Notes: generated by a model not told the origin, from the letters alone. 64,000 bases of DNA from Zygaena filipendulae (GCA_907165275.2 CAJRBF020000013.1:124001-188000); one strand, 5' to 3'; positions 20,907 to 32,221 are shown, counted from the stretch's first letter. Program-made: numbers and translations.

Positions 20907-23229
20907 CTACTCATCCATCGCGAAACGTACTGGTAACTTGACCTGCCTACCGCTGCGCGTGGTGTAGTTGCATTGCTTTGTCGAAGTAATTTTTGCATCT
21001 AGGTCGTTACTTTTATAATTAATATTATTGTCTATTTTACTATTATTAACGTCTAAACAAAATGCTGGTTTAAGCCTATCTATAGAAATATTAATTTTAC
21101 GGTTAGTTAATTGCACCTCGTAAACCTTGGATCCTCGTTTGAGTATGCGGAAGGGTCCGTCATATGAAGGAGTTAGTGGTTTACGTACTGCATCATTCCT
21201 TACGAATACGTAATCACAACTTTTTAATTCCGGATGCACGAAAAGTTTGTTACTACCATCATTATTTCTATGGGTAAACTTATCTCTAAAATTCTTAATA
21301 TTATCTTTAATTCTATTTACAATTTCATACTCACTAGACTTATTACTACACACATTATCATTAAAAAAATCAGCGGGCAACCGTAGAGTGTGGCCATAAA
21401 CTAATTCCGCTGCGCTTATGCCGGAGTCGCTCCTGGCCGCTGTTCTTAGGCCTAACAGTACAGTTGGTAGTTCGTCTACCCAATTGGATGTACTGTCAAT
21501 CAACCTAGCGGCTAACGCTACCTTTAAGCTCCTATGCCACCTCTCTACAACGCCGTTACTCTGCGGATGATAAGGAGTAGTGCGTATCCTATTAATGCCT
21601 AGTATCTTTAATAAACTTGTAAATAATGCGCTTTCGAACTGTCTGCCTTGGTCGGATGTTAATCTTTTTGGGCATCCAAACCTAGAGATCCAACCATCAT
21701 ATAAGGTTCGTGCTACGGTATCCGCGGACATTTCTTTAATCGGGAAACATTCGGGCCAGCGCGTTTCGCGATCTACTATCGTGACGCAATACCTGAACCC
21801 TTCGCTAGTAGTTGCCATTGGGCCTATGAGGTCGATATGAATATGTTCGAACCTATCGCTAGCGGGAAATGTTTCATGGCCCGACGTGGTATGACGAGTA
21901 ACTTTAACGCGTTGACAACGTACACAAGTTTTCGCCCAACGTCCTACGTCGCGATTCATATTAGGCCAGTAGTAACGTTCGCTTACTAGTTTTTTCGTAG
22001 AACGAATACCGGGATGATTGGAATTATGAATAGCATCGAAAGCTATTTTTCGATAACTATCTGTCAAATAAGGTCTTACCCTATCGTTTGATATTTCACA
22101 GAAAATTTTCTTCTCGCAATTAGGCAAGGAAATTTTCTTTAAATTGCTACTATTTTTGCATAACTCTAATAATTCTGAATCAGCCTCTTGATCTGCAGAA
22201 AGTGCTTCGAAATCAATTACCGTCGGACATTCGATTGTCTCTATGCGACTTAGTGCGTCGGCGACTGGATTCATATGTCCTGCGACATATCTAATATCGG
22301 TCGTATACTCGCTAATGTACGCTAAATGACGTATCCGACGAGGGCATTCTTTCTCACTGTTTACTTTAGTAAATGCATAAGTGAGTGGCTTATGATCAGT
22401 ATACACGATTAGATTGCTACCTTCAATTAAACTACGAAAATGCCTAATTGATAAATATATAGCTAAGAGTTCGCGATTATATGTACTATACCTACGTTCT
22501 GAAACAGATAAGGATTTAGAAAAATAACCTAAGGGAGTCCATATATTATTTACACGTTGTTGTATCACAGAACCTACCGACACGTCACTTGCGTCCGTCA
22601 TCAGCGCAAGCGGTGCATTAGGTACAGGATGTACTAACGTCACTGCATTCTTTAGGCTCAGCTTACATTGTTCGAACGCTTGTTCAGCAAGTGGCGTCCA
22701 TGCAATGCATGTCTTATCTTTCTTCTTCGACTTATGTAAATAAGTATGCAGAACGGATTGCGATGAAACTGCATTAGGTATATGAGCGCGATAAAAATTA
22801 ACCATACCGAGAAATCGAAGTAGTTGTTCGACTGTGTTCGGTTTCGGATAATCGGTAATAGCTTGTACTTTATCTTTCAGAGGACTTATTCCTTCCGATG
22901 TTACATGATATCCTAAGAAATCTAACTCTGACTGCATAAAAGAACATTTTGCAATATTTATAGTTAAATTATATTTACTAAATCTTTCAAAAATAGATTT
23001 TAATAGATTTTTATGACTAGTGATATCCGAAGTACTTATCATGACGTCATCAATATAACAAAAAATAGAGCTTGAGTCTAACCCTTGTAGTACCGTATTA
23101 TCCATAAAACGTTGGAACGTTTGAGCTGCGTTTCGAAAACCAAAATTCATGAAAGGATACTCAAACAATCCCCACGGCGTTATTATTGCCGTTTTTTCAA
23201 TATCGTCTGGAAAAACCGGAATCGAGTGA
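20907..23229 (-). pseudogene. pol: Element B pol, 3' part (reverse transcriptase to integrase)
   Basis: Continues the split pol of element B. From the junction: rest of the reverse transcriptase (TPWGLFEYPFMNFGFRNA, catalytic FCYIDDVMIST), RNase H (LMTDASDVSVGSV, YTDHKPLTY), integrase zinc finger (HPGIRSTKKLVSERYYWPNM, CVRCQR), integrase core (HIDLIGPMATTSEGF, LTSDQGRQF, NGVVERWHR) and a C-terminal domain ending RFAMDE. No frameshift or stop is seen in this part. It is cut off from its 5' half by the inserted Maverick, so no full-length Pol can be made. Residues that appear upstream of 23229 in this frame come from the inverted repeat. Confidence 0.9.
23224..23229. other. Target site duplication, left (GAGTGA)
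   Basis: GAGTGA precedes the element's first bases AGTAGG. The same six bases follow its last bases CCTACT at 40080-40085. A 6-bp duplication is the Maverick/Polinton standard. Confidence 0.92.
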
Positions 23230-23367
23230 AGTAGGTATATATTGTATGTTCTGGACCACTTCGTTCTTTCGCAATGAGCGAGCTCGTGCTCGCTCGCGAA
23301 ATCACTCCGATGGTCCAGACCATACAATATATACCAATCAAAACGATTCACTTGTCGGATCGATCAT
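23230..23367 (+). repeat. Left terminal inverted repeat of the Maverick
   Basis: 138 bp, inverse of 39942-40079 with one substitution noticed (near 23344). It is itself a near-palindrome: 25-nt arms at 23234-23258 and 23311-23335 (one mismatch) around a GC-rich centre containing GAGCGAGCTCGTGCTCGCTC. Confidence 0.93.
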
Positions 23368-23756
23368 TTATTTGATCAACCATGCAACAAAACAACGAAT
23401 GTCGTTCTTTCGCCATGAGCGGTGAAAACAATAATTATTATAATATACTGATTTAAAAAATGTATCTGTCATATGGATCATGCAAAGATTCACATGTCGA
23501 TCGTACAACAAAAACAAACAATAACAACCCGTTTGCATGTTTAGTTACCAAATTATGAATAAATAAAAACATACCTGAACTATCTGCCTGTACCGCGGAA
23601 CCATCATGTGAACTATTAAGTATTTTCATCACACATACAAGTTATACGTAAAAACTTTGAATTTAATAATTGAATGTTAGAACTTATGTTAGAAACTATT
23701 ATGTTCACTATATTGTCAGGTGTCTCTCCACAGTTAATGTTGAAGCATATATTTAA
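23368..23756. other. Left subterminal region of the Maverick
   Basis: No gene. Contains diverged copies of inverted-repeat motifs: CGTTCTTTCGCCATGAGCG near 23402 (compare CGTTCTTTCGCAATGAGCG at 23262) and GATTCACATGTCGATCG near 23488. Confidence 0.6.
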
Positions 23757-23905
23757 ACTCAGTACCAGATTGGCTCAACGATCTTCAAAGTTTCAGATTT
23801 TCAGGCTAGATTGCTCAAGTCGTCGCCGAATCAAATTCGGCACCAGATTGGCTCAACGATCTTCTGTAAATCAGAAACTAGGGCTAGATTGCTCAAGTCG
23901 TCACT
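23757..23905 (+). repeat. Two-copy ~75-bp direct repeat
   Basis: Two adjacent units each contain CCAGATTGGCTCAACGATCT and, ~45 bases on, GGCTAGATTGCTCAAGTCGT. A weaker third start (GATCAGATTGACTCGAGGAC) follows at ~23934. Confidence 0.8.
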
Positions 23906-25235
23906 GAGTTATAAATAAAGAACATATTTTGTGATCAGATTGACTCGAGGACACCATAACTTTACGCAGTGAACACAAAGATTCTAAGCACTCGCAATGT
24001 CTAAATCGCAACAGCAGAGACTGTACTGTACTGTATGTTTCCCTTCGCTTCGCTTACTACTTATCTTTATTTTTTTACTTACCTTTGACATTCGGTACGG
24101 TTAGCAAATATGTAATAACCACACATGTTTCTGTTTAAATGGTTCATGTATGTCTTTATTAGTTGCATTAATAAACATACAGTTAATCTGAGAATTTAAC
24201 GCAAAACATAAATTATTATGTAGTTTTCGTATTTACGAAAACTCATGAAAATTGGTCTATTTGGAAATTATGACAGTGATAACGAAGTCTTAAAGCTGGA
24301 ACTATTTCCCGCGGTTTACAAAAAATATTTGCTTATAATATATTTAAGAGGTATAAAATATAATTTTTATGACTTCAAGCACTTATCGTTTGTAGGTACT
24401 GTTTCTGCAATCAGTACGTATACTTATTGTTCTCATAACTCTAAAGTGCTGATCACCACGGTTCCACGGTCCGCGCATGTTTATTATTTATAAAATTCGA
24501 TGAAATGTCATCGCGCGCCGTCGCTTTCCCATCAAGTTGGATCTAAATATAACTAAAATACGATTTTCTGTCTGTAATATCGAGATAACTCTGTTCTAAA
24601 AAACTCAACTGAGTGTTATTTGCATTTGTAAAAACATTAATAACCATTTAAATGTTCTATATTTTTTTATCTCTATCCATCCAAACAATCTTCAGAATTA
24701 TTGAAAGGTTTTTCATAAAATTTGATATACCTTCCTACTTATACTTTGGGTTCAAAAATGCCATACCTACTTATCATTCCGTAAAAAAAAAATGTCTGAG
24801 AGAGTTTGGAATTCATGTGAGCGAAACCGAGGAAATAACTGGTAGATAATACATGAGAATAGTATCATTGGTGATACCGGTAAGTAAGTATTTGCTTGGC
24901 ATGCAGTAACTTGTTACAATGGAAATAATTGAACCATTGCACTCGACACATAATAGATGCGGCATATTGATGAGAAACTTATGAATCTAGTCCATTCCTT
25001 AATAAGTTTGAAATTTTATTTTAACAAGTAGGTACATTTACATTTTTGAAGTTTCAATTTTCGGTTATATTTCGAAAAATATACTTGTATTCTGCAATCG
25101 CTTAACGTAATTCAATGTACATCGGGAAAAAATAATACACACAACGATAATATATATTTAGCGTGTTTAATCCAAACAAATTTAATGTCATAACAGGTAT
25201 TTACCAAAAAATTACTTTAAATTATGGTTTTTCAT
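23906..25235. other. Left arm of the Maverick, non-coding
   Basis: About 1.3 kb, AT-rich, with only frames under ~85 codons and no recognisable domain. It may hold the promoter or 3' sequences of the neighbouring IAP gene. Confidence 0.6.
25048..25118 (+). repeat. Direct repeat left of the IAP gene
   Basis: About 71 bp, ~80% identical by eye to 26000-26068. Both share GGTTATATTTCGAAAA and TATTCTGCAATCG. Confidence 0.7.
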
Positions 25236-25859
25236 TCAAGAGAAATACAACCTTACAACATTTACAATAGGACGTCTACACACTGGACAATTGTGAATGG
25301 AAAAACTACACGTGGCGCATGCAACCACATGTCCGCACGGCGTCAAACATACATTGCACTCTTCATCGAAACAAACTTTACAACACTTGTCTACCTGGCA
25401 CATTTTCTCGTCAGTTTCGTGAGGAACTTGCGTAGTAGTGTTGGCGACAACGTTGTTGTGGTGGTGCTCTTTTTGCGCATGTTCCCTAAGTGTCTTAACG
25501 TGGGGGTCTATATAATTGGTGTCTGCACCGAACATGCCGCACTCGTCGCGATCAAATGATGTATCAGCAATGGAGCGAAATAGTGGACACCGCGGTGACC
25601 ACCGCCTGTGTTCTTGGTCAGGTTCGTCGAGTTGCAACCAATTCATTATCTCGACATTGCAGTACGCACAACGCACTTCGTCACCGCGACCTATGAAATA
25701 GAAACCACTTTTTGCCAAACTTTCCGGTGACAAGTATGCCAGTGGCCAATTTACAAATGAGTTTAAACGTTCCTCCTCACTCGACATGGCGCTAGGAGTT
25801 TGCCGTTCGTGCGCCATCTTATCGGTGTAGTATGCTGTATACAAATGAGTCGCGCTCAA
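25236..25859 (-). CDS. iap: Inhibitor of apoptosis protein (BIR + RING), Maverick cargo
   Basis: 207 residues, intact. One BIR repeat (~residues 30-98) has the zinc ligands C64, C67, H84 and C91 (CAYCNVEIMNW, EHRRWSPRCPLF) and the GFYFIGRGDEVRC core. A C-terminal C3HC4 RING (~160-200) reads CCKVCFDEECNVCLTPCGHV and ends CPVCRRPI plus a hydrophobic tail. BIR domains bind caspases or their activators; the RING is an E3 ubiquitin ligase. Baculovirus and insect IAPs often have two BIRs, so this is a compact one-BIR form. It lies inside the element's inverted repeats, between two direct repeats, and is intronless. Starts at codons 1, 15 (MAHERQ) or 25 (MSSEEE) are all possible. Likely host-derived and used to block cell death during replication (inference). 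Confidence 0.9.
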   Translation of the reverse strand: MSATHLYTAYYTDKMAHERQTPSAMSSEEERLNSFVNWPLAYLSPESLAKSGFYFIGRGDEVRCAYCNVEIMNWLQLDEPDQEHRRWSPRCPLFRSIADTSFDRDECGMFGADTNYIDPHVKTLREHAQKEHHHNNVVANTTTQVPHETDEKMCQVDKCCKVCFDEECNVCLTPCGHVVACATCSFSIHNCPVCRRPIVNVVRLYFS

Positions 25860-26550
25860 AGTTTGTCGGGGCAGTCGGTGCGATTTATGGTAGGTAAATA
25901 ATAGAAAGAGGCATGGAGGGGATATCAGCGGAAATTATAAACACAAATGCTCGTGTGCATATTTTTATTTCAAGGAACAAATACTTAGTTACTGTTTTCG
26001 AGGTTTGAATTTTGGTTATATTTCGAAAATCTACTTTTATTCTGCAATCGTATAACGCAAATCAATGTGTTCATGAAAAAGTAAGTAGGTACACGTATTT
26101 ACCGAATTCGTTACGTTACGCTCGATGCCATATCTAGTTCGTTCCATCATCTGTGGTAAAGACATTTTCTCAGGACATTTTGCTTAGTTTGTTTTTTTGC
26201 TCTATAAAAACACGGGTGTCAATTAAATGGCATTATAATTAATTCATCTCTTGATTAAAGTGCATCGACGCAGTAAGGATAAATCAAAAATGTACGTAAG
26301 TACTTGCATTATTTACATTTTATTCTAATTTATTGAGAATAATTTGGAGGTTCTATATTATGTTTTTAAAGTTATTGTGTGAAGTTGTTGTAAAGTCATT
26401 GTGTTAACAAATTAGGTACACATAATTTAGGAAACGCATCTGATTTAAATTATTTGGCAAGATAAAATGTGTTTAAGAACATGTCATATGTGTTGTGTAC
26501 TATAAAGAAAATTAAATAAAAGTTATAACAAATAATGTTTTAAATTTCAG
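25860..26550. other. Spacer between IAP and the spliced gene
   Basis: About 690 bp, AT-rich, with the right copy of the IAP-flanking repeat. A candidate first exon of the next gene ends at 26296 (ATGTAC then GTAAGT). Confidence 0.5.
26000..26068 (+). repeat. Direct repeat right of the IAP gene
   Basis: About 69 bp in the same orientation as 25048-25118, so the two copies bracket the IAP gene with ~880 bp between them. Confidence 0.7.
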
Positions 26551-27549
26551 GTCGGATATTGAGTATTCATCGGATGAGATCCAGGGTGCAGTGGCTGCCG
26601 CGCCGGTAGAAAAGCCAAAAAAAAGGGCACCGAAAAGAGCGCTAGAGGCTTCGGCATTGTCGGTTAGGTAAGAATTGTTTATGCACTGTTTAATAAGATT
26701 TTTTAGTTTAATATGATGTTGCACTGGAGGATTTATGCAATAGTTGTCTTTAACATTTAGTAATGAAAAATTAAAATGTATTTTACAGATCCAAAAAGAA
26801 GCCTGACACCAGTAGCCGCAGCAGCGACAGCAGGAGTGCGTCGACCTCAACGAGGTGGGTAAATAGAAATTTTACATTGAATACCTATTAGTATTTTGAA
26901 ATGTCTGTTTTGAACTTTATTTCTTGTGTGTTATGTCGTGTTGCCATCTGTTTGCTATCGAACCACGACAATTTTTGTAGTGGCTTGAGTGTTTTATACT
27001 ATACATTCCTATATATTTTATACAGCAGTAGCCTTATTAACCGGTTACTGTGAACCAACTTATTTATTATAAGTTACAAACTAAAAAATTGATTTTAAAA
27101 TTTAACTTGTTCATTATTTATCTTTTAGACTTTTAGGTAGTTGATGGGTAATATTGGTTAAGTTGTGTAACATTTTTTTCTTTTATTTTTTTGACAGCTC
27201 GGAATACGAACGAGGCCTCTTCGGTCTGGAGCCGGCGACAAAACAAACAAATAAGCTGTCTACCAACACCAGCCTCCAGACCTACCTCAGCACTCGAGTC
27301 CCCGGCGGGAAAGTTCGCCGGGATAAACATCTGGAAGGAGATTTTTATATAGAGGTACGAGTTTATAATACTGAAGAGGCTGCGACCGCACAGCCAGATC
27401 AACGGTGGCGGTCAGCGCAAGTGGCTTTGAAATTAAAATTAAATCGGGATACTTCGCAGTGGGGAGCCTTACAAAAGTTTATGCACAAAGCACACGAGCT
27501 GTTTACTGATAGCGAACCTGTATTTTTTAGTGACAAAGGTTTTAAGTAG
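26551..27549 (+). CDS. Spliced gene of the Maverick, unknown function (three 3' exons)
   Basis: Three exons join in one frame: 26551-26667 (TTTCAG before, GTAAGA after), 26789-26854 (TTACAG before, GTGGGT after) and 27198-27549 (TGACAG before). All introns are phase 2 and exon lengths (117 and 66 nt) are multiples of three. The deduced ~178-residue protein starts acidic (SDIEYSSDEIQ), has a basic patch (EKPKKRAPKRA), a Ser/Arg-rich linker, and a C-terminal ~115-residue globular part (GLFGLEPATKQTN, RWRSAQVALKLKL, VFFSDKGFK). I do not recognise the domain. The first exon is unresolved: ATGTAC before GTAAGT at 26291-26296 is attractive but out of phase with the acceptor at 26550. Position just upstream of, and co-directional with, the polymerase suggests an early or replication role. 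Confidence 0.6.
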
Positions 27550-27653
27550 ATAATTTAAATTATTTTTACCTACACTGTATTTATTTCACAAGCTTCTGCG
27601 GAGTATCTCCATTTAGTTTTAGTTTTTAGTGTCATTCATAGTAATTTAACATA

Positions 27654-30600
27654 ATGCCGTATTGTGAAGATTGCAAAGTTTTTGTTAGTCGTGTTCGTTG
27701 GATAGGTCACTTGCGAAGTACTGATCATAAAAATAAAAATTATTCTACATTAAGTGAAGGTATCCTCAAAATTAATTCCGCTTTTCGCAACAGAATAGCC
27801 TCATATAAAGTTACATCATCGGATTCTGAGGATCAGACTTCAATAGAAAGTTTTTTAGATCATATACAAACTAAAATCAAATCGTTAATTGAAATGTCAC
27901 TTAAGCAACATCACTGTGTCAAGGCCAATTTCGAATATTTTGGAGTTTTTCTCTTGTTAAAAAATGATTCCCAAGAGATAAAATCATTTGGCACGAAAAA
28001 TTTTACTCTTTATCAAAATTGCAATCTTGATACTTTATTTTTCGAGGTAAAAACCAGTTTGATCAAAAAAGCAAGTGAATTTCAAGAGCGTGATAGTGGT
28101 TGGACATTTTTGCATAATTCCCATTTAGAAGTTAACATAAACAAATACCAGCCTTTGCGTGGTTCAAGTTTCATTGAGTTGCCGGCTTTAATCAAATCAA
28201 AGAAAGCCTGTTTAAATATAAAGAATAATGATAATTTTTGTTTTTTATGGTCAGTAACTGCTGCTTTGTATCCTGCTCAACGTCATTCTGATAGAGTTTC
28301 ATCTTATCCTAAATTTAATGACGTGTTAAACGTGGATGGCTTATCGTTCCCAATGAGTTTCTCAGACATCGCTCGGTTTGAACAGAACAATCCGCATATA
28401 TGTATTTTTGTATACGGTTTAAATGATAAGAAGTTAGTGGTTGGTCCACTTTACAAATCAGACGCATTGAACAAAAAAGTTATTCATTTACTTTATCTTG
28501 AAGAAGGTGATATGTCGCATTACTGTTTGATAAAGGATCTGTCGCGTCTTGTTAGAAGTCAAATTACTAAGCATTGTAACAAATTGCACTTTTGCGATCA
28601 TTGTTTACAATTTTTCAACTCGAACGATCAGTTATGTTCTCATATCTGCGGAGGTGTGGCTACCGAATTACCTCCAAAAGGTTCCTTTATAGAATTTAAA
28701 AATTATGACCGAAAGCAAAACGTTCCTTTTGTTGTTTATGCAGATTTTGAAGCTATGCTCGAAACTTACGATAGTTGCGAACCCGATCCGTTAAAATCTT
28801 CTACAGTGACTCAACAGCGACATGTACCTGTAGCTTTTGCCTATCACCTGGTTTGTACAGTAGATTCACGATACAACCACATAACCTCATATAGAGGACG
28901 TGATTGTGCTGATAAGTTTGTTAAATCTATTTGTGACGATGCAAAGAAAATCAGCGAAATATTAAATAAAAACGTGCCTATGGTTTTTACTGATACTGAT
29001 GCTTATAATTATGAGAACGCAGAGACTTGTCACATTTGCGAGGGTCTAATAACAGTAGATAAAGTTCGTGATCATTGTCATTTGACAGGACAGTTCCTTG
29101 GCGCTGCTCATAGTTACTGTAATTTAAAATATCAAGTACCAAAGTTCTTGCCTGTTGTCTTTCATAACCTGTCTGGTTATGATTGTCATCTTTTTATCAA
29201 AGAATTAGGGAAAGCCCCTGGGTCTATTAAGGTAATACCGAAAACAAAAGAAAACTATATTTCTTTCACAAAGTTTATTCCGATTTCTGGACAAGATTAT
29301 TTTCAAATAAGATTTGTGGATTCATTCAAGTTTTTGGGGACAAGCATAGAAAAGTTAGCCGCAACCATGAAAAAGGATGAATTTAGATACTTAAAATCTT
29401 ACTATCCTGATGAAAAACACTTTAATCTGCTCACTCGAAAAGGAGTGTATCCATATGATTACATGTCTAGTTGGGAACGATATGCTGATACCTGTTTACC
29501 GTCTAAAGACCGTTTTTTTAACTCGCTTACGAATGAGTCAATTACCGATGAAGATTACGAACACGCTCGAGCGATGTGGCTTGAGTTTTCTATTAATAAT
29601 ATGGGTCAATTTACTGATTTGTATCTCGAGTCAGACGTCCTTTTGTTGACTGATATCTATGAAAATTTTAGATTAACATGTAAACAATATTATCAACTCG
29701 ATCCCGCCTTTTATCTTACTGCACCAAGTCTTTCATTTGATGCAATGCTTTTAAAAACTCGCGTTCGGTTGGAACTTATAAGTGATTTAGAAATTTTTCG
29801 TTTGATACAACAAGGTATTAGAGGTGGCGTGTGCATGTGCTCCAAACGACACGCTAAAGCTAATCATAGATATCTGGAAACTTTTGACCCCTCTACGCCA
29901 AGCTCGTACATTATGTATTTAGATTGTAATAATTTGTATGGATATAGTATGTGTCAAACATTACCTCATTCAGACTTCAGATTTTTAAGCGATAGTGAAA
30001 TTAAGAAGTTAGAGGTAAATATAGTACACATTACGGATGACGCTGAAAATGGCTTTATTCTCGAGGTTGATTTATTTTATCCACCAAATTTACACACCCA
30101 ACACAATGATTTTCCATTTTGTCCTGAAAAAATTAAATCTCCCACAGGAAAAACAAAAAAATTAATACCCAACTTATATGACAAATATCACTACGTTATT
30201 CATTACGTTCACCTTAAAAAATGCTTAGAACACGGTTTGGTTTTAAGAAAAATCCATCGAGCTATAACTTTCAAACAAAGTAATTTTTTAAAACAATATA
30301 TTAACAACTTAAAAAAATCTATTTTTAGAACAAGATTTTTTTAAGTTGTTAAATAATAGTATATTTGGAAAAACATTGGAAAACACAGAACAATGGGTAG
30401 ATGTACGATTGATAAATAAGTGGTCAGACATGAATAACCAAACAAAAAAATTTATTGGTGCCGAGAAGTTGATAGCCAACCCAAATTTTCACAGCGCATC
30501 AATATTTTCTGACGACCTAGTAGCAATACAAATGAAACGTTCAAGGGTTGTTCTAAACAAGCCGATCTACATTGGATTTGCTGTACTCGAACTTTCTAAA

Positions 30601-31129
30601 AGTCATATGTATGACTTCCATTACTCAGTAATAAAGCCATTTTACGAAAATCGTATTGAAGTATGTTATACTGATACTGATAGTTTTATTTACAATATAC
30701 AGACAGAAGATGTTTACAGAGATTTTAAAATGAATTTTCTAAAATATTTTGATACTAGCAGTTACGATTACAATAACAAGTTTGGTTTGCCAATTGTAAA
30801 CAAAAAGATTCCTGGGTTGTTTATGGATGAAATGTTTAAGGTCAAAGCTTTATTGTATTAAAACTTCAGATAGAACGATTAAAAAAGCAAAAGGAACAAA
30901 ACGAAATGTAATTAAAAATTTGCATGCATCAGACTATAAACATGTCTTATACAATTGTGATGTCGTTCGAAAAAGAAACGTTTTGTTTAAAACAATCAAG
31001 CATGAAATATTTACTTAATCCGTAAATAAAATTGCTCTTTCAGCCAATGATGATAAGCGGTTGTTAGAATCAGGTAAGGTGACAACCATCGCCTGGGGTA
31101 ATCAGACAATATTTGGTTGTACTGCTTAA
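27654..31129 (+). pseudogene. polB: Protein-primed family B DNA polymerase (broken)
   Basis: About 1150 codons of the Maverick/adintovirus polymerase. An N-terminal C2H2 finger (CEDCKVFVSRVRWIGHLRST) comes first. An exonuclease motif (VVYADFEAML, ~residue 360), an endonuclease VII-like Cys/His segment (CHICEGL, VRDHCHLTG, ~460), polymerase motif A (YLDCNNLYGYS, ~755), motif B (LNNSIFGKT) and motif C (CYTDTDSFIYNI) follow in order. Breaks: a frameshift at about 30310-30345 between motifs A and B, a frameshift with probable small deletion near 30830-30860, and an in-frame TAA near 31016 before a recognisable C-terminus (SANDDKRLLESG) that ends at 31129. The enzyme would replicate the linear element from its inverted repeats. 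It is inactive here. Confidence 0.92.
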
Positions 31130-31725
31130 TTTTTTTCACTATTTCATAGAATGTAACTATTAATATAGAGTATTATAAAATATTAGGTAGAAATAAGATT
31201 GTTTTAATTATCCGTCGGATAATGATTATTATAATTATGTACGAAATTGTAAGCAATATTATGTAATAGATATGTATTAATATTAAGTAAATATGAATAC
31301 AGTGTAAGTTAATTTTAGTGTTTTCTGAAATATAAATAAATTTTAAATTACATTAAAACCAAGAGTTTTATTTGACTTTCACTTTGATATAAATACAATG
31401 TTGCTGTTTGAACATGTACCGACATGTTTCATTATAATCACAATAATAACATAATATAACATTACAACATAGAAATATGATCATCAGTCTCTGTGCTTGT
31501 ACAAACAGTAACATGTTTAGACATGTTCCAACTTGGAAACTTCAACACATAGGCACTGTAGTTTTGTTTAGCTCCTCGAACAGTCATTACCGAGACGCGC
31601 TCGACCGAGGTACTGTCATCAGCTTCGTATCGATTTGGAATTGTAAGCATGCATTTTTTATTTGTTAAGTACCTACTATTATTCCGATAAGTGGACCGAT
31701 TATAATTTTTTGATTGTTTCAGATC
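31130..31725. other. Spacer after the polymerase
   Basis: No supported gene. A poly(A) signal-like AATAAA lies near 31335. A possible splice donor (GAATT before GTAAGC, ~31643) precedes the acceptor used by the next gene. Confidence 0.5.
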
Positions 31726-32163
31726 ATGTTTACTCCTAGTGATGAACAATGCGCACAAGATCCTCTAGAAGGGTTTAGTCAAGAATTTCCTGAAGTCAGC
31801 AAAAGGAAAAAGTCCAAAAAGCTGCAGCCAACGTTGCTTTCACAAACCACACAAGCCGCCTTTGAAGAGGTGTTTAACAAGAACGAAGATGGAGCATGCA
31901 GTTCATTGAGCAAGCAGTGTGTTAAAAAGAGGAGCTTTGGCACCACATTCGTAGCCAGCAGGGAGCCGTTAAGGAAAACAACAAAGCTAATTAAACTTAG
32001 CATTACTGACGTAAGCAATCCAGAAAATTCGTTGGTGTTAGTGAAGGCTCAATATCCTGTTAAGGATGGAAGTGCAACAGATCATATTTTGGATGATGCT
32101 GAGGCATTAATTAACAAAATTTCAAAAACAATATGCGGCTATAGTGCATGTTTATACATGTAA
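31726..32163 (+). CDS. Unknown Maverick protein, possibly spliced
   Basis: 145 residues from ATG 31726, which lies three bases after a good splice acceptor (GATTGTTTCAG), so an upstream exon is possible. The sequence is Ser/Lys-rich (KRKKSKKLQP, VKKRSFGTTF, LRKTTKLIKLSI). Its last ~50 residues (NSLVLVKAQYPVKDG, DDAEALINKIS) are partly repeated just downstream at 32222-32335. No domain recognised. Same strand as the polymerase. A poly(A) signal (AATAAAA) lies near 32400. Confidence 0.5.
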   Translation: MFTPSDEQCAQDPLEGFSQEFPEVSKRKKSKKLQPTLLSQTTQAAFEEVFNKNEDGACSSLSKQCVKKRSFGTTFVASREPLRKTTKLIKLSITDVSNPENSLVLVKAQYPVKDGSATDHILDDAEALINKISKTICGYSACLYM

Positions 32164-32221
32164 AATTAATAAGTAAGATGAAGAAAATAACGTAGAGGAA
32201 GACAAAGTATGTTGGCAATCC

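Noticed and set aside
23230..23351. First ~40 residues of the 3' pol frame of element B
   Set aside because: They translate the Maverick inverted repeat, not reverse transcriptase; the true pol part starts at the duplication (23229).
27154..27197. Start of the 27 kb gene at the ATG at 27154
   Set aside because: The first 14 codons are hydrophobic and coincide with a branch/pyrimidine tract ending in TGACAG; an exon start at 27198 joins two upstream exons in frame.
30300..30350. Programmed frameshift in the polymerase
   Set aside because: Further downstream there is a second shift, a probable deletion and a stop, so decay is simpler. A sequencing error near the T-run remains possible.
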